Source: Parafilimonas sp. (GTDB taxonomy: Bacteria; Bacteroidota; Bacteroidia; Chitinophagales; Chitinophagaceae). Taken from it: a stretch of 64,000 nt of DNA. Location: NCBI GenBank assembly GCA_017856455.1, contig JAFMEZ010000005.1:1-64000 (forward strand). Direction: 5' to 3'. Every line of letters starts with the position of its first letter. Positions within the stretch are counted from its first letter, which is position 1. The notes under the pieces were generated by a model. It did no database searches, had not been told where the DNA came from, and saw only the letters and a program-made list of their open reading frames with translations. Positions 54,066-63,243 of this stretch are shown piece by piece. Both the position numbers and the translations under genes were made by a program.

Positions 54066-54764
54066 TCAAAGATCACCCAGTTGAGGACGGATTACAATGT
54101 CTTCTACACATGCTTGTGCAGATAATTCGCTTGCCGTTACAATCATTTTAGCAATGTCTGCAACTTCAAGTATTCTTTTTGGATCAATATTCATGCCATC
54201 CCATGAGCTGGTGAGCGTTGCACCTGGATAAACTGATGTTACTTTAATATTGAAAGGCTTCATCTCCTCCCTTAAATTTTTACTGAATCCATCCAATGCC
54301 CATTTGCTGATGCTATATGATCCTCCATTGGGATATGCATTCAGAGATGCAATTGAACAAATATTGAATATATGTCCAGTTTTTCTTTCTATCATCGCGC
54401 CAATCAATCCCCTGGTGAGATGATAGGCAGACATAAGGTTTACATCCAACATCTTTTCCAATTGTCCCTCTGCCTCATTGTATGTTGACCCTGGCTCATA
54501 CACTCCAGTATTGTTAATTAAAACATCAATTTCGTTTGTTGCATTTAAAATGTGTTGAGCAAATGATTTTACTTCATCCAACTTGGAAAGATCTGCATTA
54601 AAACTACTGATGCTGATATGATGTTTTTCCATCAAAGATTCTTGCCATGCAATGGTTTTATCCATGTTTCTGGAGCACAAAAATAAATTTGCACCTTTCT
54701 GGGCAAAATGTTCTGCAACTGCCTTTCCAATACCTCTTGAAGCACCTGTTATAACAACATTCAT
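54066..54764 (-). CDS. Short-chain dehydrogenase/reductase
   Basis: A 232-residue classical SDR with the TGASRGIGKAV cofactor motif (about 6-16), NNTG (a variant of NNAG), Ser in NICSIASLNA, and the Tyr-x3-Lys in YSISKWALDG. Substrate unknown. It converges with the response regulator with no gap. Confidence 0.88.
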   Translation of the reverse strand: MNVVITGASRGIGKAVAEHFAQKGANLFLCSRNMDKTIAWQESLMEKHHISISSFNADLSKLDEVKSFAQHILNATNEIDVLINNTGVYEPGSTYNEAEGQLEKMLDVNLMSAYHLTRGLIGAMIERKTGHIFNICSIASLNAYPNGGSYSISKWALDGFSKNLREEMKPFNIKVTSVYPGATLTSSWDGMNIDPKRILEVADIAKMIVTASELSAQACVEDIVIRPQLGDL

Positions 54765-54849
54765 GGCGTAGATTTTTGTAAAGTTAAAGGAAAGGATAGA
54801 ATGCTGCCGGTTCTATATTCTTATCTACTTGATGTACTTTTGTGCATCA

Positions 54850-55554
54850 ATGGCAAAGAAGTATAATCAGGTTTTTTTTGATTTAGATCATACGTTGTGG
54901 GATTTTGAAACAAACTCTCATGAAACACTTCACGATCTGTATATTGAAATGAAGTTAAATGAGAAAGCGACGAATGATTTTGAACATTTTCATCAAACCT
55001 ATCATCATCACAACAATATTTATTGGGATCGATTCCGAAAGGGGTATATCAATAGAGAGGAACTGAGATGGAAAAGGATGTGGAGAACACTGGTTGATTA
55101 TAAAATCACTGATGAAGTACTTGCTAAGCAAATGAGTGAACGCTATCTTGAAATTTTGCCTACCAAGACGCATCTTTTCCCACATTGTATGGACGTGCTT
55201 AATTACTTGCATGAAAAAGCATACCCCATGCATTTGATCACCAATGGATTTGAAACCACCCAACATCAAAAGATCAAGAACAGTAAAATTGATGTGTTCT
55301 TTAAGGAAGTCATTACATCTGAACAAGCCGGCATCATGAAACCGCATGCGGCAATTTTTGAATATGCACTTACAAAAACAAATGCAGAAGCATCTTCAGC
55401 CATAATGATTGGGGATACATTGGAGGTTGATATATTGGGGGCAAACAACGCAGGAATTGATAGTGCATATTTTAATCCTGCTCAACCGCCTACATCAGAT
55501 ATCAAACCCACCTATATTTTGGAGAGCTTATTGGATTTGAAAAATATTTTATAG
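54850..55554 (+). CDS. YjjG-like HAD-family nucleotidase
   Basis: A 234-residue HAD hydrolase: motif I FFDLDHTLWDFETN (about 8-21), motif II Thr in LITNGFETTQ, Lys in GIMKPHAAIF and motif IV in MIGDTLEVDILGA. It fits YjjG-type pyrimidine 5'-nucleotidases, which clear non-canonical nucleotides. The start is ATG 54850 (MAKKYNQ); a TACTTTTG box at 54835-54842 lies where the longer frame from 54829 would begin. Confidence 0.87.
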   Translation: MAKKYNQVFFDLDHTLWDFETNSHETLHDLYIEMKLNEKATNDFEHFHQTYHHHNNIYWDRFRKGYINREELRWKRMWRTLVDYKITDEVLAKQMSERYLEILPTKTHLFPHCMDVLNYLHEKAYPMHLITNGFETTQHQKIKNSKIDVFFKEVITSEQAGIMKPHAAIFEYALTKTNAEASSAIMIGDTLEVDILGANNAGIDSAYFNPAQPPTSDIKPTYILESLLDLKNIL

Positions 55555-55556
55555 TC

Positions 55557-56213
55557 CTAAACTGTCGCTAAAACACTGATGCCATTTTTTACAGTGTCTC
55601 CGATCTTAACGTTCGGCTTTGCATCCAATGGAAGTAACAAATCGACCCTGCTGCCAAATTTGATGAAACCCAGCTCCTGATTTTGTTTCACAATTGTTCC
55701 AACTTGTGCATAGTTGACAATTCTTCTGGCAAGGGCACCTGCAATTTGTTTTACCAAAACTGTTCCCTTGTTGTATTGCATTACAATACTGTGACGTTCA
55801 TTGTCAGTTGATGATTTCGGGTCCCATGCCACAAGATACTTGCCTGGATGGTATTTGCTGTAAATCACCTCTCCATCAATGGGGTATCTGTTAACATGAA
55901 CGTTAGCAGGACTCATAAAAACAGAGATCTGAAGTCGCTTTTCATGAAAGTATTCATTGTCAAATACTTCTTCAATGACAACCACTTTTCCATCTGCTGG
56001 TGAAACAATATCATTTTCACCGTAATGAAATTTTCTATTGGGAATTCTGAAAAAAGAAATGATAAAGAGGGTAAAACCAACAAGAATTGTATCAATTATA
56101 TATTGCAGCACTGCCCATTCTGTTCCAATAAAATGACCTGCAATGAATCTAAGTATGGCAACTACTACGATCGTGATGAAAATTGTTGGATAACCTTCTT
56201 TGTGAATCCTCAT
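55557..56213 (-). CDS. psd: Phosphatidylserine decarboxylase (small type)
   Basis: Makes phosphatidylethanolamine. The 218 residues have two N-terminal membrane helices (about 10-45) and the SPADGKVV segment (about 72-79). The self-cleavage site is a Gly-Ser in IKFGSRVDL (about 187-195), after which Ser becomes the pyruvoyl cofactor. The His of VHVNRYPIDGEV is also kept. This matches the short Psd-like group. It converges with the YjjG gene. Confidence 0.92.
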   Translation of the reverse strand: MRIHKEGYPTIFITIVVVAILRFIAGHFIGTEWAVLQYIIDTILVGFTLFIISFFRIPNRKFHYGENDIVSPADGKVVVIEEVFDNEYFHEKRLQISVFMSPANVHVNRYPIDGEVIYSKYHPGKYLVAWDPKSSTDNERHSIVMQYNKGTVLVKQIAGALARRIVNYAQVGTIVKQNQELGFIKFGSRVDLLLPLDAKPNVKIGDTVKNGISVLATV

Positions 56214-56255
56214 ATTTAAATAAATTGATTGCGAAGGTAATGATTATCATCGCCT

Positions 56256-57341
56256 TTAAATAGTGAGTTTTCTCTTTCTTGCTTGAACTTTCCATTCACC
56301 GCTCACATGCTCATCTGTAATTTCATAAATGGATTCATGGAGAGCAACAGTGGGGCAAATATGATACGGTATACCAATCAACAAATCTCCTGGTTTGAAA
56401 TGATGTTGCGTGGATGTTTCCAAAACCATATGCTCCTCACTCTGAGAAACAGGTTTTAGTGTTGGATATTCAGGAAAGAAAATTCTTTTTGACAATTCAT
56501 TCTCCGATGCAACAGCTTTATGTCCTAAATCAATACAAATTTTATTTTCTGATGGAAGAGAAATTATTCTGGTAAGTATTTTAACTGCAGGAGTAAATGC
56601 TTGCTCAGGACAAATACTCGCATAACCTTTGTCCCAGAAAATATTGGTACCCGGACTGCAAATTCTATCTTGTTTTTTGGAGTGAACTGAAAAGCTTGGA
56701 GAACCGCCTGCAACGATGATTGGCGTTGGCATACCTTCTTTTTCCATTGAATGAACCAATGCATATACAGGTTCAAATCCTTTTTCACAAGCCATTTCTT
56801 TTTCTTCAAAGTTTATTTGACGATGATGACCATCATACGCATGTAATCCAATAAAAACCAAACCAGGCGTTTCAAGTGTAAGTTTAATCAAGTCAATAGC
56901 GTTGCTTGGATGAATGCCTGTTCTATTCATACCAAGATTGAGGTCAACATATACTTCAATACTTGTTTGATGTTGATCAAAATAAGCGCCTATCGTTTTG
57001 GCAGCATCGTTATGATCAACTAAACATGCAAATTTTACATCTTTATGCAACTGTTGTAATGCATGTAATCTTTCAATTTTGGGTCCTACAGGCTGATAAG
57101 CCAAGAGTATATCTTTGCATCCGTTCAATGCCAGCAATTCTGCTTCAGCTATGGTTGCGCATTTAAATTTTTTAATGCCTGCTTCCATCATCAACAGAAT
57201 ACCTTCTGCAGTCTTATGTGTTTTGATATGAGGACGAAGGCGATTTGGATCACCCGCCATCTTGATCATCTCAGTAATATTTTTTCTAACAATCGAAGGA
57301 TCAACAATCAGGCAAGGGGAATCAAGTTCAGAATAATGCAT
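56256..57341 (-). CDS. D-threonine aldolase-like PLP enzyme (alanine racemase-type fold)
   Basis: A 361-residue fold-type III PLP enzyme. The PLP lysine is in LRPHIKTHKT (near 38-47), followed by KCATIAEAELLA. The C-terminal metal-binding His/Cys pair appears as LIGIPYHICPTVALHE (about 325-340). This pattern fits the D-threonine aldolase/D-serine dehydratase family; which substrate is not clear. It lies five bases downstream of the RidA gene, which fits a role for RidA in removing reactive enamines released by PLP enzymes. Confidence 0.85.
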   Translation of the reverse strand: MHYSELDSPCLIVDPSIVRKNITEMIKMAGDPNRLRPHIKTHKTAEGILLMMEAGIKKFKCATIAEAELLALNGCKDILLAYQPVGPKIERLHALQQLHKDVKFACLVDHNDAAKTIGAYFDQHQTSIEVYVDLNLGMNRTGIHPSNAIDLIKLTLETPGLVFIGLHAYDGHHRQINFEEKEMACEKGFEPVYALVHSMEKEGMPTPIIVAGGSPSFSVHSKKQDRICSPGTNIFWDKGYASICPEQAFTPAVKILTRIISLPSENKICIDLGHKAVASENELSKRIFFPEYPTLKPVSQSEEHMVLETSTQHHFKPGDLLIGIPYHICPTVALHESIYEITDEHVSGEWKVQARKRKLTI

Positions 57342-57346
57342 GAAAA

Positions 57347-57808
57347 TTATTTTAACTCAAAAATTGCTTCAATTTCTACTGGCACATGATCAGGGAGAGA
57401 ACCCATCCCCACAGCACTTCTGGCACCTACTCCAAAATCTTCTCCCCAAATTTCTCTAAACAGCTCACTGCATCCATTGATGACAATGGGATGTTCTGCA
57501 TATTCAGGCACAGCATTTACCATACCAAGAATTTTTACAACGCGTTTGATGTTATCCAGACTCCCATAGTCATTTACCAATGTTTTTAAAATACATAAGC
57601 CTACATTTCTGGCTACTGCTTTTGCCTCTTCAGTAGACATATTGAGTCCCACCTTACCTTTAATTCTATCTCCCTTTGTATCGAAAGGAACATGCCCAGA
57701 GGTATACACAATTTTATCTATTGCAATTGAAGATTTATATATCCCTTTTGATCCAGAAGGTTGAGGCATGATGTCTGGTAGCGCATTAAATTTTTCTTGT
57801 GGACTCAT
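57347..57808 (-). CDS. RidA family protein
   Basis: A 153-residue member of the YjgF/YER057c/UK114 family (KIVYTSGHVPFDTKG and GARSAVGMGSLPDHVPVEIEAIFE). Members with the conserved Arg (Arg in GARSAVG here) hydrolyse reactive enamine/imine intermediates made by PLP enzymes. It precedes the D-threonine-aldolase-like gene by five bases, and a heptad repeat lies just upstream. Confidence 0.87.
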   Translation of the reverse strand: MSPQEKFNALPDIMPQPSGSKGIYKSSIAIDKIVYTSGHVPFDTKGDRIKGKVGLNMSTEEAKAVARNVGLCILKTLVNDYGSLDNIKRVVKILGMVNAVPEYAEHPIVINGCSELFREIWGEDFGVGARSAVGMGSLPDHVPVEIEAIFELK

Positions 57809-57842
57809 TTTCTTTTTTATAATAGTGAATGATCAGATTAAG

Positions 57843-57884
57843 TTGACAGCTGGCTGTTAACCATTAACTGTCAACTGTGAACTA
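57843..57884 (-). repeat. Heptad tandem repeat (GTTRACN type), copy 4
   Basis: On the minus strand five GTT-led units spaced 7 bp apart run from the last codons of the dus gene through its TGA stop into the 62-base gap before the RidA gene. Related to copies at 10293, 19181 and 46445. Confidence 0.7.
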
Positions 57885-58848
57885 CTTGAACTGTTGATAA
57901 TGTTTCTTCTATTTCTTCTAGGCTGTTGGCAGTAACCAAGATATTGCGAATTGGTTTGATGTTTGGAATTCCTTTCAGGTAATTTCCATAATGTCTTCTC
58001 ATTTCCAGAATTCCCAATTTAGGACCTTTCCAAGAGATAGATGCATGCAAGTGCTGCAAGATTACTTCAATTCTTTCTTCAAGTGTAGGTGGAGCAAGCT
58101 TTTCACCGGTTGCAAAAAAATGTTTTACTTCTCTGAAAAACCATGGGTAACCAATAGCGGCTCTTCCAATCATGATTCCATCCACTCCATAGGTGTTTTT
58201 ATATGCCAATGCTTTTTCGGGAGAATCAATGTCGCCATTTCCAAAAATGGGTATCGTTATTCGAGGGTTTTCTTTCACTTTTGCAATCCAGCTCCAATCG
58301 GCATCACCTTTGTACAATTGACTTCTTGTTCTTGCGTGAATGGATAGTGCTTGTACCCCGATATCTTGTAAACGTTCAGCAACTTCCAGAATGTTGATGC
58401 TGTCAAAATCCCAACCCAATCTTGTTTTCACTGTAACAGGTACTGCTGAAGATTTGATTACTGCCTTGGTAAGCCTAATCATCAAATCAATGTCTTTTAA
58501 TACTGCTGCTCCTGCGCCTTTACACACTACTTTTTTAACAGGACATCCAAAGTTGATGTCTAGTAAATCAGGTTTTACGGTATTTACAATTTCAGCACTG
58601 ATGGACATGGCTTCTTCATCCCCGCCAAAAATTTGTATGCCAACAGGACGCTCCTCTTCAAATATGTCGAGTTTTTGTCTGCTTTTGATTGCATCCCTGA
58701 TAAGTCCTTCGCTGCTGATGAATTCGGTGAACATAAGGTCCGCTCCATTTTTTTTGCATACACTGCGAAAAGGCGGGTCACTTACGTCCTCCATTGGAGC
58801 GAGGAGTAATGGGAAATCAGGTAATGTTATGTTGCCTATCTTTATCAC
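57871..58848 (-). CDS. dusB: tRNA-dihydrouridine synthase
   Basis: A 325-residue FMN-dependent TIM-barrel enzyme that reduces uridine in tRNA D-loops. It shows LLAPMEDVSDPPFR (about 15-28), DINFGCPVKKVV with catalytic Cys (in FGCPVKKVVCKGAG), and GIMIGRAAIGYPWFF. The start is GTG (58846-58848). The C-terminal residues V-H-S and the stop lie within a heptad repeat. A TAACTTTG -7 box lies ten bases upstream. The DusB assignment, rather than another Dus, is by general similarity. Confidence 0.9.
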   Translation of the reverse strand: MIKIGNITLPDFPLLLAPMEDVSDPPFRSVCKKNGADLMFTEFISSEGLIRDAIKSRQKLDIFEEERPVGIQIFGGDEEAMSISAEIVNTVKPDLLDINFGCPVKKVVCKGAGAAVLKDIDLMIRLTKAVIKSSAVPVTVKTRLGWDFDSINILEVAERLQDIGVQALSIHARTRSQLYKGDADWSWIAKVKENPRITIPIFGNGDIDSPEKALAYKNTYGVDGIMIGRAAIGYPWFFREVKHFFATGEKLAPPTLEERIEVILQHLHASISWKGPKLGILEMRRHYGNYLKGIPNIKPIRNILVTANSLEEIEETLSTVQVVHS

Positions 58849-58858
58849 CTAAACGCTG

Positions 58859-58866
58859 CAAAGTTA
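58859..58866 (-). promoter_or_regulatory. -7 element before the dus gene
   Basis: Minus-strand TAACTTTG, full match to TAnnTTTG, ten bases before the GTG start. Confidence 0.4.
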
Positions 58867-58902
58867 AGCACTTGCTGAATCTAGTGCAGTAAAACATAAT
58901 TG

Positions 58903-59808
58903 ATGGAAATGGAAACAGCAAATAAGCGGTTAATCAATGAAAAATCTGGATTGTTTATTCTAATTGGATTGATGGGTGTCGGTATGGTAATGGGTACTAC
59001 CTTATCTGTAATTTTTTGGAAATTAGTTGGAGGTAACGGCATGGTCGACATGCAAGTTGCATTGACCAATCCTGAGCATGTCGGATTCATCAGGTTATCG
59101 CAAACAGTGTTGGCGTTGTGCATATTTTTTATTCCTCCAGTCTTTGCTGCATGGTTAATCAGTCGGAGACCATTCAGTTATATTGGTTTCAAAACCAAGA
59201 TCAGCGTACAAACATTTTTATGGGGATGTTTTTTAATGGCGATTACTATTTTACTCTCCGGCTCACTGGCAAGTTTGAATGAAATGATTCCGCTAACTGA
59301 GCAATTGAAAGTATATGCTCAAGCCATGGAAGATTCATATATGAAACAGGTTGAGCTGATGTCTGCAATGAATGGCATTCCTGATTTGGTTATTGCAGTG
59401 TTGGTTATGGCACTAGCTCCTGCCATTTTCGAAGAAGTTTTTTTTCGAGGTGGATTTCAAAATATGATGCAAAGAGCAACAGGTAAAATGTGGGTTAGTA
59501 TTTTGATCACCTCATTGTTATTCAGTGCCATTCATTTTTCTTTTTACGGATTTTTATCCAGGGTTGCCTTGTCGATTGTATTGGGACTCTTATATGCGCA
59601 TACACAAAATATTTGGATGCCGATTGTTGCGCATTTCATCAATAACGCAATGGGTGTTTTTCAGATTTATTATTTGCGCGTAAAAGGATTGCCTTTGTCT
59701 GAGGCTACAGAGGATAAGTATCCTATTTGGTGGGGGCTATTCACATTGATTGCATTGATTTATTTCTTCAAATACTTTAAACAATCAGCAAATGGCATTC
59801 GATCCTAA
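58903..59808 (+). CDS. CPBP family intramembrane metalloprotease
   Basis: A 301-residue protein with about eight membrane helices and the CPBP/Abi signature: EEVFFRGGFQ (about 182-191, EExxxR), then FSAIHFSFYG and later HFINNAMGV with the other metal-site His residues. It resembles CAAX-type prenyl proteases; the substrate is unknown. The start is ATG 58903, one codon after an in-frame TTG. Its end overlaps cdsA by 17 bases. Confidence 0.88.
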   Translation: MEMETANKRLINEKSGLFILIGLMGVGMVMGTTLSVIFWKLVGGNGMVDMQVALTNPEHVGFIRLSQTVLALCIFFIPPVFAAWLISRRPFSYIGFKTKISVQTFLWGCFLMAITILLSGSLASLNEMIPLTEQLKVYAQAMEDSYMKQVELMSAMNGIPDLVIAVLVMALAPAIFEEVFFRGGFQNMMQRATGKMWVSILITSLLFSAIHFSFYGFLSRVALSIVLGLLYAHTQNIWMPIVAHFINNAMGVFQIYYLRVKGLPLSEATEDKYPIWWGLFTLIALIYFFKYFKQSANGIRS

Positions 59809-60685
59809 AGTATTTGCCACAAGAGCTAAAACTGCAATAGTATTTGCAGTGATCATGTTGATTGGTCTCCTTTGGAATGAATGGAGCTTTTTTATTTTAT
59901 TTTCTATTGTTCATGCAGGTGCTTGGGTCGAATATCAGAAGATTGCACAGAAAATAAACAGTGAATTCTTAATAGTAAAATGGTGGAAGCAAATTCATTT
60001 CCCGCTGCTTGGTTGGGGCGCCATGTTGATGTCGACTTCTGATGCAATGATGATAGGGGATGTTTCCTTATCATTTATTGGCGAATGGTTGATTCGTATA
60101 ACACTGGTTTTGGTACTGATCAATATTTTATTTGAAAAGAAATTTCGCCAAACAGGATTTTTAGTGATGTTCAAAGGGTTTGTTTACATTTCTATATCAA
60201 TGACATTGCTCATCAATCTCAGGAGTGGTTGGTTATGGAATACTGGCGACAGTGAAAGTAAAATGGCATTGGCACTTTCAACATTCAGTGGTCACATGAT
60301 AACATTGTTGATTGTATTCGGTATTTGGATCAATGATACTATGGCATACCTTGTTGGTTCTTTTATTGGGAAAACACCATTGTCAAAATGGTCACCTAAA
60401 AAAACATGGGAAGGAACTGTAGGAGGGATTTTATTAAGCGTGGGTATCATCAACGTATTTGCTGCTTTGAAATGGAATGCTTCATTGGATATGCTGGTGA
60501 TATCATTAGGCATTGCAATTGCAGGTACCTTGGGAGATTTGTATGAGAGTAAATTGAAAAGAATGGCAGGCGTAAAGGATAGCGGAACGTTTATGCCTGG
60601 TCACGGGGGGTTCCTTGATCGTTTCGACTCAATTTTATTTGCTTCCCCGGTGGTTTGGGTCCTTTGTTATCTCTTCTATCGCTAG
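59792..60685 (+). CDS. cdsA: Phosphatidate cytidylyltransferase
   Basis: Makes CDP-diacylglycerol for phospholipid synthesis. The 297 residues have about seven membrane helices, and the C-terminal signature K..SGTFMPGHGGFLDRFDSI (about 263-280) is diagnostic, preceded by SPKKTWEGTVGG. It starts inside the CPBP gene. Its last 95 bases overlap the PSP1-domain gene on the other strand. Confidence 0.93.
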   Translation: MAFDPKVFATRAKTAIVFAVIMLIGLLWNEWSFFILFSIVHAGAWVEYQKIAQKINSEFLIVKWWKQIHFPLLGWGAMLMSTSDAMMIGDVSLSFIGEWLIRITLVLVLINILFEKKFRQTGFLVMFKGFVYISISMTLLINLRSGWLWNTGDSESKMALALSTFSGHMITLLIVFGIWINDTMAYLVGSFIGKTPLSKWSPKKTWEGTVGGILLSVGIINVFAALKWNASLDMLVISLGIAIAGTLGDLYESKLKRMAGVKDSGTFMPGHGGFLDRFDSILFASPVVWVLCYLFYR

Positions 60686-61889
60686 GTCTTGATGCTCGTC
60701 TAGCATGCAGGTCTTCTCCCTTCTCCCTACTCCCTACTCCCTTTGAATTAAACCCTTGTCCCTTCTCTCTTGTCCCTCTTCTCTTCTGTGCATTTCTTTC
60801 TAAAGATCTCAAGCTAATCTGTCCTACTACATCAACAAATTGAGGTTCTGGTTCTTTTGCTTTTGAAGTGGAAGCAACTTCTTCCGTTTCAAGTTCTTCA
60901 GGAAATATGCCTTTGCTGTTCAGTGATTTTATTTTTCTAACTGTTTCGATAGAAAGTGGGTATTGTTTATTGCTGTCAGGCAAAGTGTACCACATGAGAT
61001 TTTTAAAGATATCTTTTTTGATGAGTTGCGCATTCCCTTTTGCAGTTTGAAGTACATCTGCATGATCAGGAAAATGTTGCAATGCATCTAAATAAGTATC
61101 GAGCTCAAAATTTAGGCAGCACTTTAATCTTCCACACTGACCACTCAATTTTGTTTGGTTGATACTTAAATTTTGGTATCGTGCCATTGCGGTTGTAACA
61201 CTTTTAAATTCGTTCAACCAGCTGCTGCAGCATAATTCTCTACCGCAGCTACCTATACCACCTACTTTTGCCGATTCTTGTCGGGCGCCAATTTGTTTCA
61301 TTTCAACTTTTACCTTGAAATCGTTGGCATATAACTTGATCAATTCTCTAAAATCAACCCTGTCTTCTGCTGTGTAGAAAAAAGTTGCTTTTCTTCCGTC
61401 TGCTTGAATTTCAACTTCACAGATTTTCATCACCAGGTTCAATTGCTTTGCAATTGCTCTTGATCTGGCAAGCACTTCTTGTTCTCTTGATTTGCTCTCC
61501 TTCCATTTCTGAATATCTACTTCTGTTGATCTGCGAAGGATTTTTTTGATTTCCGCACTGTCTTCAGGAATTCTTTTCTTTTTAAGTTGGAGTCTTACCA
61601 GTTCACCACTGAGGTTAACCATTCCCACATCAAATCCACTTACTCCCTCTACACTTACCATTTCACCCTTGTTGAAATGATGAAGGGTGGTATTCTTGAA
61701 ATATTCTTTTCTGCTTCCGTTATTGAAACTGATTTCAACAATTTTACATGAGACTGCAGGATCTGAGAATGGCAGATTGGCCAACCAGTCATGCACATTC
61801 AAGCGATTGCATCCACCGCTGCTACATCCACCGTTGCTTTTGCATCCGCTGGGTTTACCGTCTTTTGTTCCGCATGAGCTGCATCCCAT
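60591..61889 (-). CDS. PSP1-domain protein (RicT/YaaT-like) with extended C-terminal tail
   Basis: A 432-residue protein: a Cys-rich N-terminus (MGCSSCGTKDG, with Cys about 3, 6, 16, 22, 27), the PSP1 C-terminal domain (about 85-270, with MEMKQIGARQ-type and CCSSWL stretches), then a low-complexity basic tail. RicT/YaaT relatives act in RNA-processing and sporulation complexes in Firmicutes; the role here is unknown. The last 90 or so residues are repeat-like and partly encoded by a 7-bp-period tandem repeat (60713-60789), and the end runs 95 bases antisense into cdsA. The tail may be an accidental extension. Confidence 0.82.
   Translation of the reverse strand: MGCSSCGTKDGKPSGCKSNGGCSSGGCNRLNVHDWLANLPFSDPAVSCKIVEISFNNGSRKEYFKNTTLHHFNKGEMVSVEGVSGFDVGMVNLSGELVRLQLKKKRIPEDSAEIKKILRRSTEVDIQKWKESKSREQEVLARSRAIAKQLNLVMKICEVEIQADGRKATFFYTAEDRVDFRELIKLYANDFKVKVEMKQIGARQESAKVGGIGSCGRELCCSSWLNEFKSVTTAMARYQNLSINQTKLSGQCGRLKCCLNFELDTYLDALQHFPDHADVLQTAKGNAQLIKKDIFKNLMWYTLPDSNKQYPLSIETVRKIKSLNSKGIFPEELETEEVASTSKAKEPEPQFVDVVGQISLRSLERNAQKRRGTREKGQGFNSKGVGSREKGEDLHARRASRPSDRRDNKGPKPPGKQIKLSRNDQGTPRDQA
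60713..60789 (-). repeat. Heptad tandem repeat (GGGAGTA/GGAGAAG type)
   Basis: Eleven consecutive 7-bp units stay in phase (units such as CTTCTCC and CTACTCC on the plus strand), although two in the middle have diverged. It lies inside the PSP1 reading frame; because 7 is not a multiple of 3, the peptide repeats every seven residues. It is a different unit from the other heptads but has the same period and a similar 3'-end position. Confidence 0.7.
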
Positions 61890-62048
61890 AATAAATCATT
61901 GTGATGGAACAGAGTTCCATGTCATTGGGCGAGCGATAGGAAGGGAGGTTTGAGGAAGTTATTGCTTATGTTTCACTGACCAATTATCACAATATATAGA
62001 GAGTAAAAGCTTCTTATGGCAAACCTTATCCCACACTGTTCGTCACCA

Positions 62049-63179
62049 CTAATTAACCAAAATTACCATTTTATCCTTAATAATATGGTAAAATTTGATG
62101 CTTAGGGCCATGAAGAGCATCTTGGGATTGGCATTTCGCTCTATGTAGTAGATGGATTGATCAAGCTCTTCAACCATGGATTGAATCTGTGCAGTTGAAG
62201 CAAGTTTAATCAGACGTTGTGCAAAATCAATTTCATTTTCTAAAATGTCATCAGGAATAGCATTGTTTGATATCGTAACAGAAATGGATAAAAGATGAAT
62301 GAAATACGCAACAAATTGTTTTTGTTTTTCTCTTCCAATTTTACTGATCTCATCCACCCATTTTACTTGTGCCGCAGGTCCATTTTTCAAGATGGCATTC
62401 AGCCATTCTCTTAAAAGTTCCTGCCAATTTTCTTCACCGTGGTGGAGGAGTTGCATGGCCTCTCTAAGATTGCCTTGTGCGAGGGGTGCTATTAAACTTG
62501 CTTTATCCTTTGGCACTTTTTGATTTTCGATTAGCCAGGATTGCAGATCAGTTGTAGCAACGCGATTGATTTTTACCAATTGAGTTCTCGAGAGAATAGT
62601 GGGTAAAATTTTTGAATCATCTTCTGCAACTAAAATAAATAAGGTTTGAGCAGGAGGTTCTTCGATCAGTTTAAGCAATTTATTTCCTGAGCTGCCTAAA
62701 TATTCAGGCATCCATTGGATCAGAATTTTATATCCGCTTTCAAAACTTTTAAGATTGAGTTTGCGAATGATGTCTTCACATTCGTGGGCGGTGATATTGC
62801 CTTGTTTGTTTTCTGCATCCAGGCTTTGAAGCCAGTCGTATACATTTCCATATGGCGATTCATTGTTAAATGTTCTCCAATCTTCAATGAAGTCATTGCA
62901 CACGGGTTTATCGATACCTGTACGAGTGATGGTTGGGAATGAATAGTGTATATCGGGGTGCATCAAACTTGCTGCTTTTCTGCAAGAGGGGCAATTCCCA
63001 CATGCATCTTCTTTTTTGTTTTCACAGACTATATATTGTGCAAGTGCTGTGGCAAGCTGGAGGGCGCCACTTCCTTCTTTTCCTAAAAATAAAAGTGCAT
63101 GGCTCAGCCGGTTGTTGTTCACCAGTTGCACCAGTTTTTCCTTCACGTCAGTTTGTCCGGGTATCTCTGAAAATAACAT
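62049..63179 (-). CDS. holB: DNA polymerase III subunit delta' (HolB-like clamp-loader subunit)
   Basis: A 376-residue AAA+ clamp-loader protein: SHALLFLGKEGSGALQLATALA (about 28-49; a Walker-A-like loop without the canonical GKT), a zinc-binding cluster CGNCPSCRKAA (about 65-75), and LLKLIEEPPAQTLFILV (SRC-like region follows, ILSRTQLV). Lack of ATP-binding Walker A is typical of delta' subunits. The start is ATG 63179; the longer frame from 63200 overlaps a TACCTTTA box that ends four bases before this ATG. Confidence 0.85.
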   Translation of the reverse strand: MLFSEIPGQTDVKEKLVQLVNNNRLSHALLFLGKEGSGALQLATALAQYIVCENKKEDACGNCPSCRKAASLMHPDIHYSFPTITRTGIDKPVCNDFIEDWRTFNNESPYGNVYDWLQSLDAENKQGNITAHECEDIIRKLNLKSFESGYKILIQWMPEYLGSSGNKLLKLIEEPPAQTLFILVAEDDSKILPTILSRTQLVKINRVATTDLQSWLIENQKVPKDKASLIAPLAQGNLREAMQLLHHGEENWQELLREWLNAILKNGPAAQVKWVDEISKIGREKQKQFVAYFIHLLSISVTISNNAIPDDILENEIDFAQRLIKLASTAQIQSMVEELDQSIYYIERNANPKMLFMALSIKFYHIIKDKMVILVN

Positions 63180-63243
63180 GTTGTAAAGGTAAATGAACAA
63201 ATAAGATTGAAGCTTGTTAAATTAGTACTTAAAATAATGCAGT

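Noticed and set aside
10293-57884. CRISPR array or transposon ends for the heptad repeats
   Set aside because: The units are only 7 bp with no unique spacers, there are no cas genes, and no transposase or target-site duplications were seen.
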